Shown here: positions 27,012-35,863 of the stretch, in pieces
Position numbering within the stretch: the first letter of the stretch is position 1
How the letters are laid out: each line of letters starts with the position of its first letter
Translations under genes and position numbers: made by a program
From: Enterobacter asburiae
GTDB lineage: Bacteria > Pseudomonadota > Gammaproteobacteria > Enterobacterales > Enterobacteriaceae
Direction of reading: 5' to 3'
Length of the DNA stretch: 64,000 bases
Assembly (NCBI RefSeq): GCF_024599655.1
Contig: NZ_CP102247.1
Span: 372,001-436,000, forward strand
The notes under the pieces: generated by a model
The model's database searches: none
The model's input: the letters and a program-made list of their open reading frames with translations, nothing else
Told to the model about the DNA's origin: nothing

Positions 27012-27585
27012 CGGTCAGGCTGGCGGGCGTCAGTTGGTGGCGTGAAAGAGCGATATCGGTCCGGTCGCCCTGTTTGTCGTTGAGACGAATCGTCTCCAGA
27101 TAGGTCGCGCCGCCCAGATCGAGGGTGGCGAAAATCTTGTCCAGCGGCGTCGTTTTTGGCGTGAGCACCAGCGACCAGCGGCCCGCGCCCAGGTCTTTAA
27201 AATCGATGCGGAAGTTCTCTTCAAGCACCTTGCGGTCGGCCTGGAACAGGGCCCGCAGAAGATGGTTGAACTGGAACATCTGCGGATTATTGTCGGCAGT
27301 GATGGTCTGCGGCGGCTGGCCGTTAATTGCCTGAACCATCCGCTTGTCATCCAGCAGGAGCGTCATCGGAAACGGCGCTTTTTGATCCCACAGCAGGCCG
27401 CTGTCGCGGGCGATCAGCATCTCGCCCTGCGAGCGCAGCGGCTGCGGCATATCTTTTATCGTGCGAACCTGTTCGAAGTGCGCGCGCACCACGGGCTGCT
27501 CGGTGAAGCGCTGCTGCAGTTCATCCAGCGTCACGGCGCTGACCAGCGGGCTGACGATCAGCGCCAGCAAAGGCAACCATTTCAT
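26980..27585 (-). CDS. apeL: ApeL, LolA-like periplasmic carrier
   Basis: A 201-residue exported protein with a signal peptide (MKWLPLLALIVSPLVSA) and the LolA outer-membrane lipoprotein carrier fold. The segment FTEQPVVRAHFEQVR resembles the start of other LolA-like proteins. It would shuttle the polyene lipid across the periplasm, with ApeM as donor. It overlaps apeK by ATGA at its start. Confidence 0.83.
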   Translation of the reverse strand: MKWLPLLALIVSPLVSAVTLDELQQRFTEQPVVRAHFEQVRTIKDMPQPLRSQGEMLIARDSGLLWDQKAPFPMTLLLDDKRMVQAINGQPPQTITADNNPQMFQFNHLLRALFQADRKVLEENFRIDFKDLGAGRWSLVLTPKTTPLDKIFATLDLGGATYLETIRLNDKQGDRTDIALSRHQLTPASLTDDERQRFAAP

Positions 27586-28004
27586 GGCGTCACTCCCATT
27601 CGTTCAAACAGTATTGCCGGGCTCACAAAGCACATTTCGCGGGTAGCTTCTTCTACCGCCACCTGGATGGTGTAACCGGTGGTGGTGCGTTTGCCGGTCT
27701 GCGCATCGAAAATTTGATAGGCAATGCGCAGGCGGTTTTCATACTCTTCAACGTGCGCGCGGACGCGAATACGCTGCTCAAAGGTCACCGCATCGCGGTA
27801 TTTCACCCGGGTGTCGACGACGGGCCAGACGTAGCCGGAGGCCTTCATCTGGCGATAGCCATAGTCAAACTGATTGAGCAGCGCCTCGCGGGCGATCTCA
27901 AAGTAGCGGAAATAGTTGCCGTGCCAGACCACGCCCATCATATCGACGTCGTGGAACGGAACGGTGATCTCAACTTCAGTCGTAAAGCGGGGATCGGTCA
28001 GCAC
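27582..28004 (-). CDS. apeK: ApeK, acyl-CoA/ACP thioesterase
   Basis: Hotdog-fold thioesterase of the 4-hydroxybenzoyl-CoA thioesterase group, 140 residues. The motif PFHDVDMMGVVWHGNYFRYFE carries the catalytic Asp and the conserved His-Gly-Asn-Tyr. In the pathway it could release aryl or polyene intermediates from the carrier protein or proofread them. It starts three bases after the apeJ stop. Confidence 0.86.
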   Translation of the reverse strand: MLTDPRFTTEVEITVPFHDVDMMGVVWHGNYFRYFEIAREALLNQFDYGYRQMKASGYVWPVVDTRVKYRDAVTFEQRIRVRAHVEEYENRLRIAYQIFDAQTGKRTTTGYTIQVAVEEATREMCFVSPAILFERMGVTP

Positions 28005-28007
28005 CCT

Positions 28008-29705
28008 TTACTCCTTCTCTCTGGACTCTGGCAGATGCCAGAAATCGAAAAAATTAAACCAGTCGAGCGGCGACATGAGGGCGTAATGCTCCAGCCGCTG
28101 CGCGTAGCGATCGACGGTATCCTGCAGCGCCTGCTGGCGTTCACCGCGCGGCAGGCGCAGCGGGTCGGCAAACGGTTCGCAGTGAAGGGTGAGCTTCCCC
28201 TGCTGGCGCAGGGCAAAAATCAGCACCACCGGGCAGCGCAGGATGGAGGCCAGGATAAACGGCCCCTGGGGGAACGGCGCAGGCTGGCCCATGAACGGGC
28301 TCCAGATCACGCGCCACTCGCCGCCACGCTGCGGATTCACCGCGATGCGATCGCCCACAATGGCGACCCACTCTCCGCGCTCAAGCTTCTCTTTGATAGC
28401 AATCGCGGTGTCCGGGCCGATGTCGGTAACCGACATCAAGTTCACGCTGGCCTGGGGCGCCATTTCGCTCATAATTTGCTTAAAGCGCTGGGCGTTTTCG
28501 CTGAAGATCAGAGCGTTGATGATCTTGCTGTCTTCCAGCTGAGCCAGCGCCCGGCAGGCTTCTACGTCGCCAAGGTGCGAGGCGAGCAGGAGCTTGCCCT
28601 GCGGCGCCGCGATATCCAGCGCTTCGCTCGCGCCGGGGGCAAAGACCACGTCGCGATCAAACTTCAGCTCACCGCGCCAGCTGGCGACTTTATCCAGCAT
28701 CGCATTGCCGAAGCGCATAAAATGGAAAAAGCTGTTGATGTTGAGCCGTGAGGGAACAGGCATGTTCCGCTGACGCAGCTCTTGCTTCACGCGCGCAATC
28801 CACTGCCGCGAGGCCTGCCGCGCCGGACGCGCGATAAGCCAGTACACGCCGATTACCGGCCACAGCAGCACGGTAAAAGCACGCCGACCCAGCAGTTCCC
28901 AGACGCGCAGCATCAGGCGCATCCCCCACAGACCCTTGACCTCGTCCTGCTGCGCCCAGTGCTGGCGGCGTCGACGGAAAAGCAGGCCGGGCATGCGGGG
29001 CAGCATGCCGAAGAACAGCCGGGTATGCATCAGGGAGATCCGCACGTTATCTTTTAACGCGTCGAAGTGGGACAGCCCGTCCTGCGGATAGGTGACGCGG
29101 GTGGGCAGAAAGACGCTGGTGTTGCCCTGCCAGTAGAGACGGACCATCACTTCGGTGTCAAAGTCCATCCGTTTGCCGAGCGTTTCACGCGCTGCCAGCC
29201 GCAGCGTGGGCGCGACCGGGTAGACCCTAAAGCCGCACATGCTGTCTTTAAGCTGCAGGGATAAGGTCTCAATCCACACCCAGACGTGGGTTACCCAGCG
29301 ACCGTAGAGTCGCGAGCGTGGAATGGAATCATCGTAAATGGGCTGGCCGGAAATCAGCGCGTCCGGGTGGCGCTCTGCCAGCGCCAGCAGTTTGGGAATA
29401 TCTTCGATGGCGTGTTGACCGTCCGCGTCCACCTGCACGGCGTGGGTAAAGCCCGCGCGCGCGCATTCCTCCAGCCCCCTGATGACCGCGGTACCTTTCC
29501 CGGCGTTTTGCGCCAGACGGATCAGCGTCATCTGCGGCTGCTCCGCCGCCAGGCATTCGAGCTCCTGACGGGTGATCGCTTCGCTGCCGTCATCCACCAC
29601 CAGGCACGGCAGGCCGAACGGTGCGAGACGCGACAGCACGCTGGCGATCATGGCGCCGTGGTTGTAGCACGGGATCAGTACGCAGGGGCGAAAGATCACT
29701 GACAT
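28008..29705 (-). CDS. apeJ: ApeJ, glycosyltransferase/acyltransferase fusion
   Basis: A two-domain protein of 565 residues. The N-terminal 240 residues are a family-2 glycosyltransferase (VDDGSEAITRQELE and QVDADGQHAIEDIPKLL). After a short linker with hydrophobic residues, the C-terminal 300 residues resemble the lysophospholipid acyltransferase (HtrB/LpxL-like) fold, with SHLGDVEACR near residue 378. The fusion fits a job in joining the polyene acyl chain to a sugar-containing lipid. It overlaps apeI by 10 bases. Confidence 0.85.
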   Translation of the reverse strand: MSVIFRPCVLIPCYNHGAMIASVLSRLAPFGLPCLVVDDGSEAITRQELECLAAEQPQMTLIRLAQNAGKGTAVIRGLEECARAGFTHAVQVDADGQHAIEDIPKLLALAERHPDALISGQPIYDDSIPRSRLYGRWVTHVWVWIETLSLQLKDSMCGFRVYPVAPTLRLAARETLGKRMDFDTEVMVRLYWQGNTSVFLPTRVTYPQDGLSHFDALKDNVRISLMHTRLFFGMLPRMPGLLFRRRRQHWAQQDEVKGLWGMRLMLRVWELLGRRAFTVLLWPVIGVYWLIARPARQASRQWIARVKQELRQRNMPVPSRLNINSFFHFMRFGNAMLDKVASWRGELKFDRDVVFAPGASEALDIAAPQGKLLLASHLGDVEACRALAQLEDSKIINALIFSENAQRFKQIMSEMAPQASVNLMSVTDIGPDTAIAIKEKLERGEWVAIVGDRIAVNPQRGGEWRVIWSPFMGQPAPFPQGPFILASILRCPVVLIFALRQQGKLTLHCEPFADPLRLPRGERQQALQDTVDRYAQRLEHYALMSPLDWFNFFDFWHLPESREKE

Positions 29706-30049
29706 AGACGGATTTTTCCGCTGCTGGCGGTATGGCGTTCCGCCCCGGCGTGACGCTGGTAGCTGAAGGTCAGCATCTCACGTTCGGCATGCCACTCAAG
29801 CACCAGCGTCACCGTGGTTTCCGGCAGCAGAGGCGCCTGGAACTTCACGTTTTGAATGCTGTGAAAGCGGTAGCCCGGTGCCAGTAAGGTCGTGGCGTAG
29901 TGCATCACCCAGTCAAGCTGCGCAACGCCGGGCAGCAGCGGCTGTACGGCAAAATGGCCCTGGAACCAGAACAGCGCCGCGTCGAGATGCAAAATGATTT
30001 CCAGCTTCTCCGGCTGTGTCTGGTGGCGCTCAATTTCATGAATTTTCAT
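29696..30049 (-). CDS. apeI: ApeI, FabZ-like dehydratase
   Basis: A 117-residue single hotdog-fold protein resembling FabA/FabZ hydroxyacyl-ACP dehydratases. The motif GHFAVQPLLPGVAQLDW corresponds to the FabZ His-Phe-x3-Pro-x-Leu-Pro-Gly-Val block with His35 as the presumed catalytic base. In aryl polyene synthesis ApeI and ApeP form the dehydratase pair. It overlaps apeH by 14 bases and apeJ by 10. Confidence 0.86.
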   Translation of the reverse strand: MKIHEIERHQTQPEKLEIILHLDAALFWFQGHFAVQPLLPGVAQLDWVMHYATTLLAPGYRFHSIQNVKFQAPLLPETTVTLVLEWHAEREMLTFSYQRHAGAERHTASSGKIRLCQ

Positions 30050-31397
30050 GAAATAACTCCTCTAACTGCGCATAGACACGCTTGTTCATACTGTTTACCG
30101 GCATTTCATCGACAATGCGCCAGTAGCGCGGAACGGCGACCGGCTCAAGCCACGGCAGCAGGGCGCGACGCCAGGCGAACTCCTGCGCTTTTTTATCCTG
30201 CATATACCCGCGCTGACGAACCGCTTCGTCCAGGACCAGCAGCGCGCCAATCCCCTGACGGCCTCCGCGCGTGACCGGCAGTACAGCCGCTTCGCAAATG
30301 CCGTCGAGCTCCAGAAGGCGACGTTCGATCTCATTAAGCGAGATGCGCTTTTCTTCAATTTTGACCACCCGCCCGCGACGACCGACGATGCTGAACAGCC
30401 CCTCGCTGTCGAAGTGGAGGATATCGTCCAGCTGGAGTCCTTCTTCCTCATGGATCAGTGGCGACGTGACGCGACAGGCGTCATCTTCCTGATGGAATAT
30501 GACGCCGGGGAACGCGAGCCACGGGACGTTATCCTGCTGGCGATGGCGCCAGGCGAGGATCCCGGTTTCGGTACTGCCATAAATTTCGTCCGGCCAGATG
30601 TTAAGCCAGCCCGCGGTGGTGGAGACGTCACACCAGGGCAGCATTCCGCCTGCTGAAATCAGCATCCTGACGGGCGGCGCGGCCAGCTCGGTATCCAGGC
30701 GCTTCAGGAACGCCGGGCTGCTGATGAACAGGTAATGCCTGTCATGAGGAAGGGCGGACAGCTGCTCAGCGTAGTAGAGCATCGCGGCATGCAGCGGCAG
30801 GCCCAGCGCCATCGGCAAGACAATGCGGAATGTCAGACCGTACAGATGTTGCGGTACGACCGAGGCGACAACGCTACAGCCGGCCAGACGATCGCCGAAG
30901 CGGTCAGCCAGCAGACGGGCTTCGCGATCCAGACTGACGATGTGCTTAATCACCCGGCGCGGGGTACCCGTGGAGCCGGAGGTGAACAGTTCAACGAAGC
31001 GGCTTTCGTCAATCTCCGGCAGGGCCGCCCAGCGGCTAGCCGTCTGATGGCTTGAGGCCACCACGATCAGCTTCCCATGGAAGCCGAGAGTCCGATCGCT
31101 CAGAATGCCGCTAAACAACGCCTGCTGCTCTTCAAGCTGCGAGACGCGGCTATGGCCGGGAATGACCGGCGTTTTACCGGCGTGCAGCGAGGCCAGCAGC
31201 GCAACAATAAACAGGTAGCTGTTTTCAAAGCACAGCGCCCAGCGTTCGCCATCCTGCTGACGCAGGGTGTCGACCAGTAAGGTCACGTCGTGGCGCAGCT
31301 GGCCCAGCGTCCAGGTACGATCGTCAAGCCAGGCAACGGGCGTATCGTCAGGGCGCGGCGCGTTTAGCCACTGGCCCAGCGGAAGGGGGTTAGTCAT
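30036..31397 (-). CDS. apeH: ApeH, aryl-acid:ACP ligase (AMP-binding)
   Basis: Adenylate-forming enzyme of 453 residues, which activates an aromatic starter (4-hydroxybenzoate- or hydroxycinnamate-like acid) with ATP and loads it on the carrier protein. The P-loop motif FTSGSTGTPRRVIKHI is near residue 138, and the FSIVGRRGRVVKIEEKRISL block with the hinge and following lysine region lies towards the C-terminus. It overlaps apeG by 8 bases and apeI by 14. Confidence 0.87.
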   Translation of the reverse strand: MTNPLPLGQWLNAPRPDDTPVAWLDDRTWTLGQLRHDVTLLVDTLRQQDGERWALCFENSYLFIVALLASLHAGKTPVIPGHSRVSQLEEQQALFSGILSDRTLGFHGKLIVVASSHQTASRWAALPEIDESRFVELFTSGSTGTPRRVIKHIVSLDREARLLADRFGDRLAGCSVVASVVPQHLYGLTFRIVLPMALGLPLHAAMLYYAEQLSALPHDRHYLFISSPAFLKRLDTELAAPPVRMLISAGGMLPWCDVSTTAGWLNIWPDEIYGSTETGILAWRHRQQDNVPWLAFPGVIFHQEDDACRVTSPLIHEEEGLQLDDILHFDSEGLFSIVGRRGRVVKIEEKRISLNEIERRLLELDGICEAAVLPVTRGGRQGIGALLVLDEAVRQRGYMQDKKAQEFAWRRALLPWLEPVAVPRYWRIVDEMPVNSMNKRVYAQLEELFHENS

Positions 31398-31977
31398 TGT
31401 GCATCTCTTTTTTTATCACCCGCTGGCGTACCAGCCACTCGGCCGCCATCAGCGTCCCCATCAGGATGTAGGCCACCATACCGTTCCACAGCGTCCACAG
31501 ATGCATGTCGCCGTGGAGGACGGTGAACAGCGCCATCGCGCCGTTACCGATGAAAAAGCCGCACCAGACGAGGGTCACCTTGCGGGTATAGCGCACGCCC
31601 TCCGGGGGCAAATTTGGCTCGCGCAGGCGCGCCAGCCGCTCGACAAGCGGCATTGCGGTCCACAGCGACCCCCCGAACACGGCCAGCATCACAAGGTTGA
31701 CGACCACCGGGTAGAGCAGCAGCCACTGGTGGGTTTTCAGCAGGTAGCTGGCCGCGCAGAGCGTGATACCCGCCAGCGCCACGCACTGCACCACATACCG
31801 CATCGGGCCAGCGTTCCGCTGCGCCTGACGCAGCCGCAGCAGCAATACCAGCGCCATCACCGGTAACAGCCACTGCAGGCTGTTATGGGTCAGCCCAAAT
31901 CCAATCAGGAAGGGCCACGCCAGCAGCATCAGCCCCGTCAGCAGTGGGATGACCGGGAACGTCCGTCCACCACGCAC
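31390..31977 (-). CDS. apeG: ApeG, membrane protein (COG4648 type)
   Basis: A 195-residue membrane protein with about five hydrophobic helices and few charged residues between them. The matching protein in other aryl polyene clusters has no assigned biochemical function. The likely start is GTG at 31977, seven bases after the apeF stop, with a GAAGAG ribosome-binding site inside the end of apeF. It overlaps apeH by 8 bases. Confidence 0.72.
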   Translation of the reverse strand: MRGGRTFPVIPLLTGLMLLAWPFLIGFGLTHNSLQWLLPVMALVLLLRLRQAQRNAGPMRYVVQCVALAGITLCAASYLLKTHQWLLLYPVVVNLVMLAVFGGSLWTAMPLVERLARLREPNLPPEGVRYTRKVTLVWCGFFIGNGAMALFTVLHGDMHLWTLWNGMVAYILMGTLMAAEWLVRQRVIKKEMHND

Positions 31978-31983
31978 CGTGTC

Positions 31984-32235
31984 TTACTCTTCGCGCAGAA
32001 GCTGTTCGACGGCGTCTACCACATCCTGAACGGTACGAACCGATTTAAAGGTTTCCGGCTTGATTTTCTTGCCCGTTTTTTTCTGCAGATGAACAATCAT
32101 GTCCACCGCGTCAATGCTGTCCAGCTCCAGGTCTTCGTAAAGACGGGCTTCGGGCGAAATATCCTGCGGGTCGATTTCAAAAAGCTTGGTCAGAAGACCA
32201 CAGACTTCCTGATAAATGGTTTCTTGTTCGATCAT
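31984..32235 (-). CDS. apeF: ApeF, acyl carrier protein
   Basis: A carrier protein of 83 residues with the phosphopantetheine site Ser40 in LELDSIDAVDMIV. It carries the polyketide-like intermediate and should be modified by AcpT. I chose the ATG at 32235 (MIEQETI); a GTG three codons upstream is also in frame. It follows apeE after a 12-base gap. Two adjacent carrier proteins in aryl polyene clusters probably divide starter loading and elongation. Confidence 0.88.
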   Translation of the reverse strand: MIEQETIYQEVCGLLTKLFEIDPQDISPEARLYEDLELDSIDAVDMIVHLQKKTGKKIKPETFKSVRTVQDVVDAVEQLLREE

Positions 32236-32247
32236 CGTGATCACATC

Positions 32248-32508
32248 TCAGGCGCGTTGAGCGTTAATAAAGGACGCCAGCGTGGCGACGGAAAAGAAGT
32301 GCTGGCGCATCTCTTCGCTTTCGGCGGAAAGCACCACGCCATACTGGTTTTTCACGGCCAGACCCAGTTCCAGCGCGTCGATAGAGTCGAGACCCAGCCC
32401 GTCGCCAAACAGCGCGGCATCGGTGTCAATGTCCTCTGCGGTAAGCTCGTCCAGATTCAGCGTGGTGATAATGAGATTCTTAATTTCAAGATAAAGCGCT
32501 TGCATCAT
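32248..32508 (-). CDS. apeE: ApeE, acyl carrier protein
   Basis: A carrier protein of 86 residues with Ser42 in GLGLDSIDALELGL. Its N-terminal helix and overall acidity are typical of type II carrier proteins. AGGA lies a few bases before the tandem ATG codons at 32508 and 32505, so the start is uncertain by one residue. It overlaps the 3' end of apeD by 23 bases. Likely substrate of AcpT. Confidence 0.88.
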   Translation of the reverse strand: MMQALYLEIKNLIITTLNLDELTAEDIDTDAALFGDGLGLDSIDALELGLAVKNQYGVVLSAESEEMRQHFFSVATLASFINAQRA

Positions 32509-33301
32509 TAATTCCTGACAAAGATTGAAGGCCTGATGTTAATCGATGCTGTAGATGCCGGTTTAACTGCCTTGCCGCCAGCGCCGGTTCTTGTTCATTT
32601 GCATCGTAAAATTCGTCGATGTTCACGCGGTCGCGGACATCCACGGTGAAGACAGGTTTTTCTGGCGGTACATCATACCAGCGACTTTTTTTATCCAGCA
32701 GGTGTTGGCTGCAGTGGATCAGCACCACCCGCAGATCGCTGTTACAGCGCACGGCGATATTTGCCGCGCCGCGCTGGAGGGAGATAGCCTCGCCAAACCG
32801 GGTACGCGTGCCTTCCGGGAAGATTAAAAGCGTGTCGCCCTGAGCCAGACGCTGCTGGCTGGCCGCGAGCAGGGGCCCGGCTTCGCTGTTAATCAGGTAA
32901 TCCGCCGCGCGGATAACGCCGCTGACAAAGGGGTTGCGCAGCAGCGCGCTCTTCACCAGACAGTCGGTTTCCGGCATCACCGACGCCAGAATCACGTAGT
33001 CAATTAACGTGGGGTGGTTAGCCACCACCAGACAACCCCGATCGCTGCGCAGCGCGTCAAGATTGTGAATGCGATAGTCCAGTACTCCGAGGCTGCGCGC
33101 CACGGTCAGGAAGAAGCGGAAGCTGGCCGCAATGCTGCGACGCGCCAGGCGACGACGGCTGGCGCGGTCGCGCTGGACGATCAGCAGCAGGTTGAACCAG
33201 ACCAGCGACAGCAGCAGCCCGCCCACGCCAAACAGCGCGAAGCAGAAGCCGGTCATCGCCAGACGCCATAGCCAGTTGATACGGGCGGCCAGGCGGTTCA
33301 T
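32486..33301 (-). CDS. apeD: ApeD, 1-acylglycerol-phosphate-type acyltransferase
   Basis: Membrane-associated acyltransferase of the PlsC/LPLAT family, 271 residues. The catalytic HX4D motif is in VANHPTLIDYVI (His about residue 87), with LLIFPEGTRTRFGE as the second conserved block. An N-terminal hydrophobic helix (about 11-36) anchors it. I chose the ATG at 33301, which gives an ATGA overlap with apeC like most junctions here; GTG/ATG codons 12-18 bases upstream are also in frame. Confidence 0.84.
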   Translation of the reverse strand: MNRLAARINWLWRLAMTGFCFALFGVGGLLLSLVWFNLLLIVQRDRASRRRLARRSIAASFRFFLTVARSLGVLDYRIHNLDALRSDRGCLVVANHPTLIDYVILASVMPETDCLVKSALLRNPFVSGVIRAADYLINSEAGPLLAASQQRLAQGDTLLIFPEGTRTRFGEAISLQRGAANIAVRCNSDLRVVLIHCSQHLLDKKSRWYDVPPEKPVFTVDVRDRVNIDEFYDANEQEPALAARQLNRHLQHRLTSGLQSLSGINDASALS

Positions 33302-34020
33302 GCGCGCGTCCATTGCCACAGCAAACGTTCGCCCGGCACGACAAACTGACGTTCCTCGCTGAGATAGCGTTGCAGGAACATCAGGCTTTGCGGCAGGGCG
33401 GGTTCTTCACCCGTGCTGCCGCTGCGGGTTTCGCACTGCAAGTCGTTGCCGGATTCAATCACCAGCGCCAGCGCGTACGGCCAGGTGGGCATCTGCGGCG
33501 GTAACGCCGAATGGTAAAATTCCGGCAGCGCGCCGTCAAAATCGACCAGCAGGACGCGGGAGTAGCCCGCATGCAGCAGGCTCAGCACTTCGCATAAGGC
33601 CTGCTGGAAGGTGTCCAGCCCGGCCGAAATGGATGACGAGACGATGGGCTGGCGTGCGGTAATCGTGAGATTGCCCACTGCGGAATTGTGCACGGACATG
33701 GCGAAGTCGGTGGGGGAAACGGACTGCCCGGTCGCCAGAGCATGCAGAATACGGTAGTTGCGCTCCAGCTCGCCGTGACGGCTGGCATAGACGACGGCAT
33801 CAATGGCGTGGTTTTGCAGCATGGCAAGACCAATGTCCACCGCCAGCTTACTGCCTGAATTGAGGCGGCGCGCGGTCATCATGGGTAGAGCGGTCAGCCG
33901 GGGAAGCGGGGCCGCTGGGTCAACGGCCAGCTGCAGGCGCGACCACGCCTGCCACTCTGTGGCATCGCTGAGTCCTGGCGCTCTCGCCTGCCAGTCGATA
34001 ATGTTCAGTGAAAATTTCAT
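33298..34020 (-). CDS. apeC: ApeC, Cys-less ketosynthase-like protein (chain length factor)
   Basis: A 240-residue protein related to the N-terminal half of beta-ketoacyl synthases (Ketoacyl-synt_2 type). At the place of the active-site Cys motif it has SVHNSAVGNL, with no Cys, and it lacks the usual C-terminal half with the two histidines. In aryl polyene systems this subunit pairs with the active ketosynthase ApeO and sets chain length. It stands 68 bases after the apeB stop, the longest gap in the operon. Confidence 0.85.
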   Translation of the reverse strand: MKFSLNIIDWQARAPGLSDATEWQAWSRLQLAVDPAAPLPRLTALPMMTARRLNSGSKLAVDIGLAMLQNHAIDAVVYASRHGELERNYRILHALATGQSVSPTDFAMSVHNSAVGNLTITARQPIVSSSISAGLDTFQQALCEVLSLLHAGYSRVLLVDFDGALPEFYHSALPPQMPTWPYALALVIESGNDLQCETRSGSTGEEPALPQSLMFLQRYLSEERQFVVPGERLLWQWTRA

Positions 34021-34088
34021 CTACGCGCGTCCGCGAAAAAAAACCGTATTCAAAGGGCAGTCTGGGCCACCCGGGCAGCTAAGCTGCT
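34021..34088 (-). other. Longest intergenic gap inside the ape operon
   Basis: This 68-base gap between apeB and apeC contrasts with the overlaps or gaps of 0-13 bases at every later junction. On the transcribed strand it contains a small hairpin GCAGC-TTA-GCTGC near the apeB stop and a run of eight T (34036-34043 as A on the plus strand) before apeC. No clear ribosome-binding site precedes the apeC ATG. It could be an attenuation or processing point. Confidence 0.4.
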
Positions 34089-35153
34089 CTATTGTTCACG
34101 TTTGGTGCATATCAGCAGGGTATGACCGACCCCGAGGTTGTCCAGCCGCTGTTCAACGCTGAAACCTGCGCTCTCCAGATAGCGATAAAACTTCTCTACG
34201 CTGTAAAACCGGCTATTACCATTCGCCATACAGGTGAAATAGAGCGAGGTGGCATTCAGGCTGAAAGAGGCCGCTTCAAATTTCTGGGCATCCCAGAAAA
34301 GCTCCATGATGCACAAACGTGCGCCTGGCTTCATGACCTGTGCGACGCGCGTCAGCATGGCGACAATCTGATCCGGAGAGAAACAATCCAGGAACTGGCT
34401 CATCCACCAGACGTCGGCGTCACCCGGCAATGCTGCTGGGCTAAGCATATCGACAGCATGGAATGCAATACGATGAGAAAAACCTGCTTTTGCGATGTTT
34501 TCCTGCGCCAGCGCTATCTGCTGCGGCAGATCGAGGATCGTCACGGCAACATTTTCGTCATAGCGGCAGCAGCGTAACGACCATTTACCCGTATTTCCGC
34601 CCACATCGTACAATTTTGTCGGCGAGCTTGCGAATATATATGGCAACGCAGCGTCAAAAGCGGCGTCAGAATAGTAATGATCGAAGGCGAACCAGCTCTC
34701 TTTCGCCGGAGCCGGTAATTGGGATAAGGCCGGGTAGATGGTTGGCCAGTTGCCAAACACGGCTAATCCGGCTGGCTTTTCTTCCTGCAGGGCGTCCGCC
34801 AGGTGAAATAGCCCCTGGTAACAAACGTCCTGGGTGAAATCCATATTTACGCGGGTCATTTCGTCGTGCAGTAAAAAATGGCCCACTTTCGCCAGAAAAT
34901 AACGTCCATTCTGTTGGGTAACGATTCGACCGCTTAATCCCATATCCAGCAGTACGCTGACGCTATAGCCGCCGAGCGTGCTGTGTTCGGTTATTTCCTC
35001 GAGGCTGGCACCCTGTTTACCTTGTTTATCGAGCCAGGCGAGAACGCCTGAGTTACGCAGACAAAGCGCAGTCTGGAATAACATCGGGGCAAAGGCGATG
35101 CGCTGCGCTTCGGTAATGGCATCCAGTGCGCTGAGTGTGTCCTTTTCGTACAT
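34089..35153 (-). CDS. apeB: ApeB, SAM-dependent O-methyltransferase
   Basis: A 354-residue class I methyltransferase of the plant/streptomycete O-methyltransferase type. An N-terminal dimerisation/winged-helix domain (about 1-150) is followed by the SAM-binding motif LYDVGGNTGKWSLRCC near residue 185 and the acidic loop ILDLPQQIA. In aryl polyenes it may methylate the aryl head group. Its amino-acid and codon composition is slightly more AT-rich than that of the downstream ape genes. Confidence 0.82.
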   Translation of the reverse strand: MYEKDTLSALDAITEAQRIAFAPMLFQTALCLRNSGVLAWLDKQGKQGASLEEITEHSTLGGYSVSVLLDMGLSGRIVTQQNGRYFLAKVGHFLLHDEMTRVNMDFTQDVCYQGLFHLADALQEEKPAGLAVFGNWPTIYPALSQLPAPAKESWFAFDHYYSDAAFDAALPYIFASSPTKLYDVGGNTGKWSLRCCRYDENVAVTILDLPQQIALAQENIAKAGFSHRIAFHAVDMLSPAALPGDADVWWMSQFLDCFSPDQIVAMLTRVAQVMKPGARLCIMELFWDAQKFEAASFSLNATSLYFTCMANGNSRFYSVEKFYRYLESAGFSVEQRLDNLGVGHTLLICTKREQ

Positions 35154-35222
35154 TACTGCGTAACCTTTTAGGGCAATAAAGAGAGGTTATCGGGCCATAC
35201 GCGGCCCGACTTTAGAAAAATA

Positions 35223-35612
35223 TTACAGCGCGGCGCCAGCGGAGAGGTTCAGCTGAATATCGTGGTCGAGGTTATTCACCCAGCGGTTATAATTTTTGTG
35301 AATTTTACCGTCTGCCGCTTTCAGGTTAAGGCTGTTTTCATAGTTGATTGAATAGCTTGTTGCCGTGTACGGAATACTCACCTGGACCGAGTGATCGCGT
35401 GACTGCAGACGTCCCTTAATCACCCCTGGACCCGCTTCCGTCATGATCCAGTCACGCTTTTGGCCTGCTTTCAAAATAGCCGTTTTTACCTGATCGGCAG
35501 TATGACCCGGGCTGACAATAGAGTGAACCTGAGCGATTGGGGCGGTACGCGCACAGCCTGCCAGTGCGCCAACGAATACGGCAGCAGCACACCATTTAAC
35601 GATCTTTTTCAT
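35223..35612 (-). CDS. apeA: ApeA, small lipoprotein at the start of the ape operon
   Basis: A 129-residue predicted lipoprotein: signal peptide MKKIVKWCAAAVFVGALAGC with the lipobox LAGC, then a small domain with no recognised catalytic motif. The ATG at 35612 gives a normal signal peptide; an in-frame ATG four codons upstream would add only MELL. It is the first gene of the leftward ape operon, 69 bases before apeB. Its role is unknown; in other aryl polyene clusters a small lipoprotein gene occupies the same place. Confidence 0.78.
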   Translation of the reverse strand: MKKIVKWCAAAVFVGALAGCARTAPIAQVHSIVSPGHTADQVKTAILKAGQKRDWIMTEAGPGVIKGRLQSRDHSVQVSIPYTATSYSINYENSLNLKAADGKIHKNYNRWVNNLDHDIQLNLSAGAAL

Positions 35613-35863
35613 CAACAACTCCATATCAATAATAACAATTAAAGGTAGTGTTTTTTACAAATAATATTCATCCGGCTTTAGTTAGCGCCAGATGTCTTTT
35701 TAATCAATATTAATGTTTGCATTACGTTGACGCGAAGATGGGCATAATATCATGGAAAATAAATAAGAATTTCATTTTTTATAATTTGCGTTAAATCATG
35801 AATTGCGTATCAACATAATGCGTGCGGCGTAAATAAAGACAGGGCGAATATCGCCTTAACGCA
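35613..35863 (-). promoter_or_regulatory. AT-rich upstream region of the ape operon
   Basis: About 250 bases of strikingly AT-rich DNA lie upstream of apeA, in contrast to the GC-rich genes on both sides. Several -10-like hexamers (TATTAT, TATAAA) can be found leftwards, so no single start can be named. Such AT-rich leaders are typical H-NS targets, which would agree with the conditional expression known for aryl polyenes. No regulator-specific site was recognised. A short stem GGCGA-TAT-TCGCC lies near 35852-35864. Confidence 0.5.

Noticed and set aside
12571..35624. Recent mobile island carrying arn and ape
   Set aside because: No integrase, transposase, tRNA flank or direct repeat was found at the edges; both operons have GC-rich codon use like their neighbours. 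Only the ape upstream region is AT-rich.
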